Positions 19,901 through 21,496 of a stretch of DNA of 21,496 bases are shown here, one piece after another. How positions within the stretch are numbered: position 1 is the first letter of the stretch; each line of letters begins with the position of its first letter. The position numbers and the translations under genes were made by a program. The stretch lies in the IMG/VR virus record IMGVR_UViG_3300042731_005205, positions 1 to 21,496 of that record; one strand, 5' to 3'. The DNA is from a virus. The notes under the pieces were generated by a model. The model was not told the DNA's origin and ran no database searches. It worked only from the letters and a program-made list of their open reading frames with translations.

Positions 19901-21496
19901 CTACTTGGGAACGTATATACCAACAATTATATCAAGATAAAATATTTTTAAGGGAAGAGTTACAAGAAGTAAAAGAAAAAGTAGCTTCAAAAATATTACT
20001 TAATAAAGAAAAATATGGTATTTTATTTGCTGAAGAATTAACAAATGAGAATTATAAAAGTATGGTAAATACTTTAATGTCTTTACGACAAGAAGTATTA
20101 GATGATTGGAATATTAAAAATATAACCCCCGAACAAGTAGATTCATTACTTGAAGATTTAAATAAAATTCCTGATTTTGATGAATGGGTTAATAAAAATA
20201 AAAAAACTTCTGTTTATGATTTAAATTCGAAAGAAGCTGTAGAAAACAGATTATTAGATACTATGTTTACAGTATTTACTAATGAGGAACATTTAATGGA
20301 TACTAAAACTCCTTTAGATCGTTTTACTAGTGATTTGAAAGAAATAGCTAGTGAATTAAAAAAATTAGAAGGAAAAACTAAATCTTTACAGTCATTAGAA
20401 GGAATAGCTCCAACATATCAAATAGAAGCTAAAGTTAATTATACGGAAGGTAAAGGGGGTATTGGGCCATTTGCATTAAATAATGTTCATCACGCATTAG
20501 CTCAAATATCTGATTTAAAGATAAAATTTAGGGAATATTTTAAAGATGGAAGTTTTAGGGAATTTCTTATAGGCAATAATGACGGTAAGTGGGTAAATGT
20601 AGGAGGAATAATTGGTAAAGACGGTATAAATATATTAGATTGGTTTTCAGCTCTAATTAGTGCTCATGTTGATGTAGCTAAAGATCCTTATATTTTTGAT
20701 ATAAATGTAGTACCAACTACTTATAATGTTGTTTCATTGTTACTTCGATCAGGTATTGGTAAGAATACTTTTTGGTTTATAAATCAACCTCTTATAAAAG
20801 ATAACAAATATGATTTGGAAGATAAAAATAAGCTTTATAATATTGCTGAAAAAAATAAACTTAAGGCAGTATATCTTGCTAAAAAGGAAGGTATGTCTAA
20901 GGAAGATGTAGAAAAAATATTTAATTATAATGCTTTACCAAAGAATGCTTTAGGATACAGTGAAAATACTTATAAGAATTTTATAAAAGGTGATAAAGAT
21001 TGGAAGTGGTATGCTACTCAAGGAGGTTTATTAAAAGCATACGCTAGAATGCTTGAGCCTGCTAATTTATTAAGTAAAATAGTATTAAGTACTAGAACTG
21101 ATACTAGAGGAATAGGTAAAAATTTAGCTGCTGTAAAAAGATATAATGTAAATTTAGAAGAATTAATGTTAAGAGATGATGTTCTAAATCTTGATAAGTT
21201 TATGAATGAATCTTTCTTACAAACTTTTCATGATAATAGTGCGGCTTACATTTCTACTGTATATTCAGGGTTAATGATATCTTCAACTAAACAATTTAAT
21301 ACATTAGTAGATAGGATTATAAGTGATACAAATGTAAATAGTCGAAATCCTCGTATTATGAAAGTAATAGAAGATGAATTATTTACTTCTATAGTATCAG
21401 AATATTTTACTTCACTTGATGGTTTCGGTTTATCTAAAGAAGATATATTAAATTTATTTGAAGGTAAAAATTCTTTACCAAAAAGATTATATGATT
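10912..21496 (+). CDS. Giant cargo-metallopeptidase-RNA polymerase fusion protein (3' truncated)
   Basis: From ATG 10912 the frame stays open to the right edge: 3528 codons with no in-frame TAA, TAG or TGA (checked line by line), and the gene continues beyond the window. The parts in order are: Gly-rich hydrophobic cargo-like segments (about 70-365); a helical charged region; a Pro/Glu/Lys linker (680-709); a beta-rich module (about 800-1045); a Ser/Lys/Glu linker with a helix (1048-1098); a further module to about 1525; a second Pro/Glu/Lys linker (1526-1543); a HEAFH domain (1544-1703); and a crAss-type RNA polymerase from roughly 1700 on, with LPTLADRRS (2275-2283), GDPAFYK (2467-2473), FDSAVK (2678-2683), IGTQLRK (2735-2741), IGYRIPTQGPNS (2920-2931), DFDID (2962-2966), AHVDVAKDP (3251-3259) and RTDTRGIGK (3395-3403). 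Relatives such as gp66 of phage phi14:2 are packaged in the virion and transcribe early genes after ejection. That role is inferred here. Confidence 0.9.
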   Translation, partial: MALKFPEDEVLGTEPVDPTTGLLFPEDEPYSTFTGTVESTFDIRPYKRFFEGKVHPEFGQDYLDRVRAERQSGTEQFGAFLNQAIVGEIVGGTLEGAGYLLDVDQTVNILNDVEQDWGNWLSDIGKDLRTWSQEATPIYTTYEPGQFRPDKWSWWMSNGPSVASTLSLLVPTLGATKGISMLGKAADISLNMGKKAKWLSTGIGQAVVSRLMENGMEAAGKYDEIEQRNLQAGMSPNEAKKNASIAASDIWNKNWVLMAQDIPQYLILGKAFGKASKPATLEMSKSMGFDLSPILARKGALLLEDAITEGGEEVMQYIVSENADYLSRASLDPTVTKKSISDYLGEGELWTSFTMGALGSTVFQTVGRRINKAIFGEDPVDQARINNINTWAPLIKLYGTSARIAEERGDILGAQSLKVRHASEMAAKASEVGNLQFSIDFLTAIKNASTEELQNFNLDEADAEFIKTNYDELVDVTKKVGNYFESYTKDNYDFDIASRLARAEVERELLMELSEKYRGEAQALNSKIPIYTDKDDKGNSILSITGKTLVNLSSQLARKWRILTQTNISLKSDYIDNPVYYQNRGGEIEKEILDLKKEISKIYIDEYSNEDKKKDSKYLNISKKGDSVYINIREDKEFTPFKDQQELYAKADFTREGALIQENTIKAQKELQAERNAGTKQKPVTPTEPVTEPEEKPVVKPEEISEEQRVADIENRRRITNENFYVEQDEKGLYEYYINPEGRTEEIRGKSEKDIRDKINAKYDAELEEIKPGIKEKRKKTKEKAENIIKKEPAKAAKNLLISTPFSKIEDISSIVGTKVTYANKEWQVVTDGSEVLLEDEKGSRYFVAYSNADISLESKGIQPIQGDEIFDIKVSIITDNVGLNIQGKEHTFATYNILESITEDKEGNPIFVTLLDDKKNKVTYEAVDNDNLVNEIASAIAIIEESRVAALNKFRESEQHPVFYKFENKEYRVYYNGRNWLPVSLSSRVVMKDSPFKKRLLNNFFTDLNIIINDEITENIRQGSSKEINNSPDVTALFISEEDTIKKVESTTESRDKGSKSAKDVVDAKAESLTDALLEAEAMAEQRAFEASLEGYRDIEVTDEVPVITKDQTYVYEPENNLYGDFTQLVYLANKEKELNEYLSNPDNDLKNNYIEFEIDYDSDYAKEWWANKTELKTKVQKGNKFVLEIEDINNYNSFIDEVPVIGKLYDSKGNQIEGHLYLRRSSNTDVLSPEKYQGDIRDKTREVRSKVLNSILEGNKVRIKRLSKDRGYPNVVAENILVKDALRIDTSKAELGVSTKDGSIRGLNNEIFEGISSSTGGNVFIRTNLTSNKEYRALNLNPSKLSNEHAGVVFDVFSNLLSRPGTRPSVKRQIKVANVEGLATAEKILDLLVNYGPHTKQKKTVVNPNLIDKQLYYEGKVLHYGNKSFNFVGKNENQIAQERQKFIDWAVIYKNYGISFNHFGTTFENNFSIGSLKGKEGQTYESYVLDNGFVKTNARYNLKTNSAYHKPALFVHFDNINSTETITEKPTKEEEKPKGETLDDIRNEFWSINHFYKKEVDYQKIDLNKELKHVKRQIGKNVSIQVVNDLIRVSNEIGNETAFGLVKNAAIKISTEAKEGTGYHEAFHFVTLYYLTDKQRAELYDDARLSYNLGESSDKYVNEKLAEEYEIYILTNQKVKPLSEKIADFFAKLWNFIKSVFVDNTKISDLTVKKLFKSIEQNKFSRAKVKPENLEKFGSIDYLKKIAGFNNEQIRNITSGLIYQVLVLNGVSNINNIDNIKYQPVYDWVLNRKNRFKELAEKISKDKSRQEEYKETIRLQEVYQDILNNFPKFVEYMDDMLLGMNIHKRIENDEDDVAAYNDENEDYESNNFEKYQKASYEYSGRDNILSNIKMFIATIPVERKIDSYSAMPIFEDFNTSWSKLMFLLWNSSNIYEMIDTLKLKANNSTDDYYNTLLYGITNAKGDLIKPGLINGDEELRTQFQVSVMKHRHNFINFLYNKNTKGMLVVDANVRKLSSQYLFDWNNRLVEDDAFFEGSERKYNKQHLLKIISEYTSFSKIVREEFSRNGLTLPNIQQHTTKLLSLLNKLHINITEDTLVAFLTQKKGSYDKNFIDLLSGKNSLELVFGTKGTLWKLFSNQNVPKNATIDNVYSYESIIRDFANLQAELSPDALDDTILGPDNNIYYVYSQNTYLTDTLRDLVKDPDLITKRSKVVYNKNSRFYKELIEGTKPQVTTMSALRIPGISNTGYLELSRDMDYLVKLNAVLQGYLPLPTLADRRSFFFYKGFKTLKEEFSDIQLDEKGNIVIPKKVIDVFKGYAEDEYNRINQAKQQIEDAKKNGYKGLIENYHYEKFDSYGNPVEGNALKFVLFKEFNKTTYNLNKVEKIIKDRIRDSLNYAKELGVINIKLIGGKEIYTNNLLDKKVIKGYKDKYGLGESEAIYTIISEFTTSYMMSIIETQKLLSGDPAFYKHSKVNGDIVDDFIKRVSVLAAPGDNYRTDYKEGEFAGKTKYNVVTLATQKYNSEEIYNKLKPKFIKLLKKIDPNISDQAALLLAEDKLKAYKNVDVTDAQVYITPEFYRELSIRIGEWSKGKQDAFDLLMSDKELTPEEELKASGVIMQPLKPVYFGIEQTNNLNIPVYDKMSMAVLLPRYIDKKSKIRPLIDKMREEGIDVVKFDSAVKVGNRDSIKYFKSDGSVNTTALKDIKKVVHKQSFRNLRRQQITDVHEASKRLIGTQLRKMVYANLHLEKEVYKFRGRDITGKELANIISKTFNALSNKGKAEFKEKLGIDENDKVDEVKLRRMLRSDAVKGNMPYNVIEALEEGIQLDTLPDRKWVESRLIALNTKHTIHLKSKGDAYIQVSNFGLHTVESDRLNLIDSSGKMEVMMSVQMFKDVIPNYNKKTFEQKKKWLEKNLEGIGYRIPTQGPNSVVVFSVKDFLPENTGNTIILPSEFTALTGSDFDIDKIFIARYNYNRKGNKVEFIEGDEGDLVTEASTWERIYQQLYQDKIFLREELQEVKEKVASKILLNKEKYGILFAEELTNENYKSMVNTLMSLRQEVLDDWNIKNITPEQVDSLLEDLNKIPDFDEWVNKNKKTSVYDLNSKEAVENRLLDTMFTVFTNEEHLMDTKTPLDRFTSDLKEIASELKKLEGKTKSLQSLEGIAPTYQIEAKVNYTEGKGGIGPFALNNVHHALAQISDLKIKFREYFKDGSFREFLIGNNDGKWVNVGGIIGKDGINILDWFSALISAHVDVAKDPYIFDINVVPTTYNVVSLLLRSGIGKNTFWFINQPLIKDNKYDLEDKNKLYNIAEKNKLKAVYLAKKEGMSKEDVEKIFNYNALPKNALGYSENTYKNFIKGDKDWKWYATQGGLLKAYARMLEPANLLSKIVLSTRTDTRGIGKNLAAVKRYNVNLEELMLRDDVLNLDKFMNESFLQTFHDNSAAYISTVYSGLMISSTKQFNTLVDRIISDTNVNSRNPRIMKVIEDELFTSIVSEYFTSLDGFGLSKEDILNLFEGKNSLPKRLYD
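11119..11460 (+). other. Gly-rich hydrophobic N-terminal segments of the giant protein
   Basis: Residues 70-183 contain FGAFLNQAIVGEIVGGTLEG with a further GAGYLLD (glycine-zipper-like spacing), an aromatic cluster (KWSWWMSNGP), and the apolar run PSVASTLSLLVPTLGATKG. None looks like a standard signal peptide. Similar segments in phage internal proteins are thought to interact with membranes during DNA delivery, so a role in crossing the host envelope is plausible but unproven here. Confidence 0.4.
12949..13038 (+). other. Pro/Glu/Lys/Thr-rich inter-module linker 1
   Basis: Residues 680-709 are almost only Pro, Glu, Lys, Val and Thr (KPVTPTEPVTEPEEKPVVKP and on). This is low-complexity, surely disordered sequence that separates the N-terminal cargo-like module from the next module. 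It could be a flexible tether or a cleavage region. Confidence 0.6.
15487..15540 (+). other. Pro/Glu/Lys-rich inter-module linker 2
   Basis: Residues 1526-1543 (ETITEKPTKEEEKPKGET) resemble linker 1 in composition and stand directly before the HEAFH domain. This marks a domain border and, speculatively, a place where the metallopeptidase-polymerase part could be separated from the upstream modules. Confidence 0.6.
15541..16020 (+). other. Zincin-type metallopeptidase domain (HEAFH) within the giant protein
   Basis: The segment leads through AFGLVKNAAIKIS into GTGYHEAFHFVTLYYL. HEAFH (15787-15801, residues 1626-1630) is a full HExxH zinc-binding and catalytic motif in a hydrophobic helix. About 40 residues later the helix EKLAEEYEIYIL offers Glu1669 or Glu1670 as a third, gluzincin-like zinc ligand. 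It is followed by ADFFAKLWNFIKSVF, a short amphipathic helix. All residues needed for activity are present, but the substrate is unknown; self-processing, cleavage of other virion proteins or a host target are all possible. Confidence 0.7.
18781..19140 (+). other. Probable first double-psi beta-barrel region of the RNA polymerase
   Basis: Residues 2624-2743 carry KPVYFGIEQ, PVYDKMSMAVLLPRYI, IDVVKFDSAVK, SFRNLRRQQ and IGTQLRK. In two-barrel polymerases the barrel before the catalytic Asp barrel supplies Lys/Arg residues to the active site. The conserved basic and Lys positions here (for example K2683 in SAVK and R2740/K2741) are candidates. The assignment rests on position before the DFDID barrel and on family resemblance; a structure prediction would settle it. 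Confidence 0.45.
19621..19851 (+). other. Catalytic double-psi beta-barrel of RNA polymerase (DFDID)
   Basis: Residues 2904-2980 read IGYRIPTQGPNSVVVF, then about 30 residues, then LTGSDFDIDKIFIARY. DFDID (19795-19809; Asp2962, 2964, 2966) matches the catalytic triad of crAss-like virion RNA polymerases and corresponds to DFDGD of cellular beta' subunits and DxDGD of QDE-1-like RNA polymerases. The upstream RIPT parallels the R-PT motif that precedes NADFDGD in beta'. The spacing and hydrophobic strands fit an intact Mg2+-binding barrel, so the enzyme is probably active. Confidence 0.85.

Noticed and set aside
1-21496. tRNA genes, CRISPR arrays, insertion sequences, integrase or attachment sites
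   Set aside because: No cloverleaf-like sequence, spaced direct repeats, transposase or integrase motifs were seen; coding sequence fills nearly the whole window.

Overview
The window is a piece of a tailed phage genome, almost certainly a crAss-like phage (Crassvirales) infecting a Bacteroidota host. The evidence is the strong AT bias, the absence of Shine-Dalgarno sequences, the gene order, and family motifs in the tail proteins, the muzzle/stabilisation protein and the packaged RNA polymerase. All genes lie on the + strand, almost without spacing, as expected for a late structural operon. The longest gap is 22 bases. I see no RNA gene, mobile element, CRISPR array or clear promoter or terminator.

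Layout: (1) 1-746, the end of a parallel beta-helix fibre or spike protein, cut by the left edge. (2) 748-2866, three small tail-barrel or connector proteins: a ring-type protein, a small protein with an HU/IHF-like beta signature, and a P22-gp4-like ring/adaptor. (3) 2856-6794, the large beta-rich stabilisation (muzzle) protein. (4) 6794-10889, two internal or cargo virion proteins of 675 and 685 residues. (5) 10912 to the right edge, one giant uninterrupted reading frame, open for 3528 codons with no stop before the window ends. I translated it by eye. It has an N-terminal cargo-like region with hydrophobic, glycine-rich segments, then linker-separated beta-rich modules, then a domain with a HEAFH zinc-metallopeptidase motif, then a crAss-type single-chain RNA polymerase with a DFDID catalytic motif.

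Inferred joint function: the ring proteins and the muzzle build the short tail. The two mid-size proteins and the giant polypeptide are packaged or assembled in the virion and delivered into the host with the DNA, where the polymerase would transcribe early phage genes. Fusion of cargo, a protease-like domain and the RNA polymerase in one chain, and the possibility that it is processed, is the most interesting part of the window. All seven visible stop codons are TAA and no gene has an in-frame TAG or TGA, so this phage does not appear to use the stop-codon reassignments known in some relatives.
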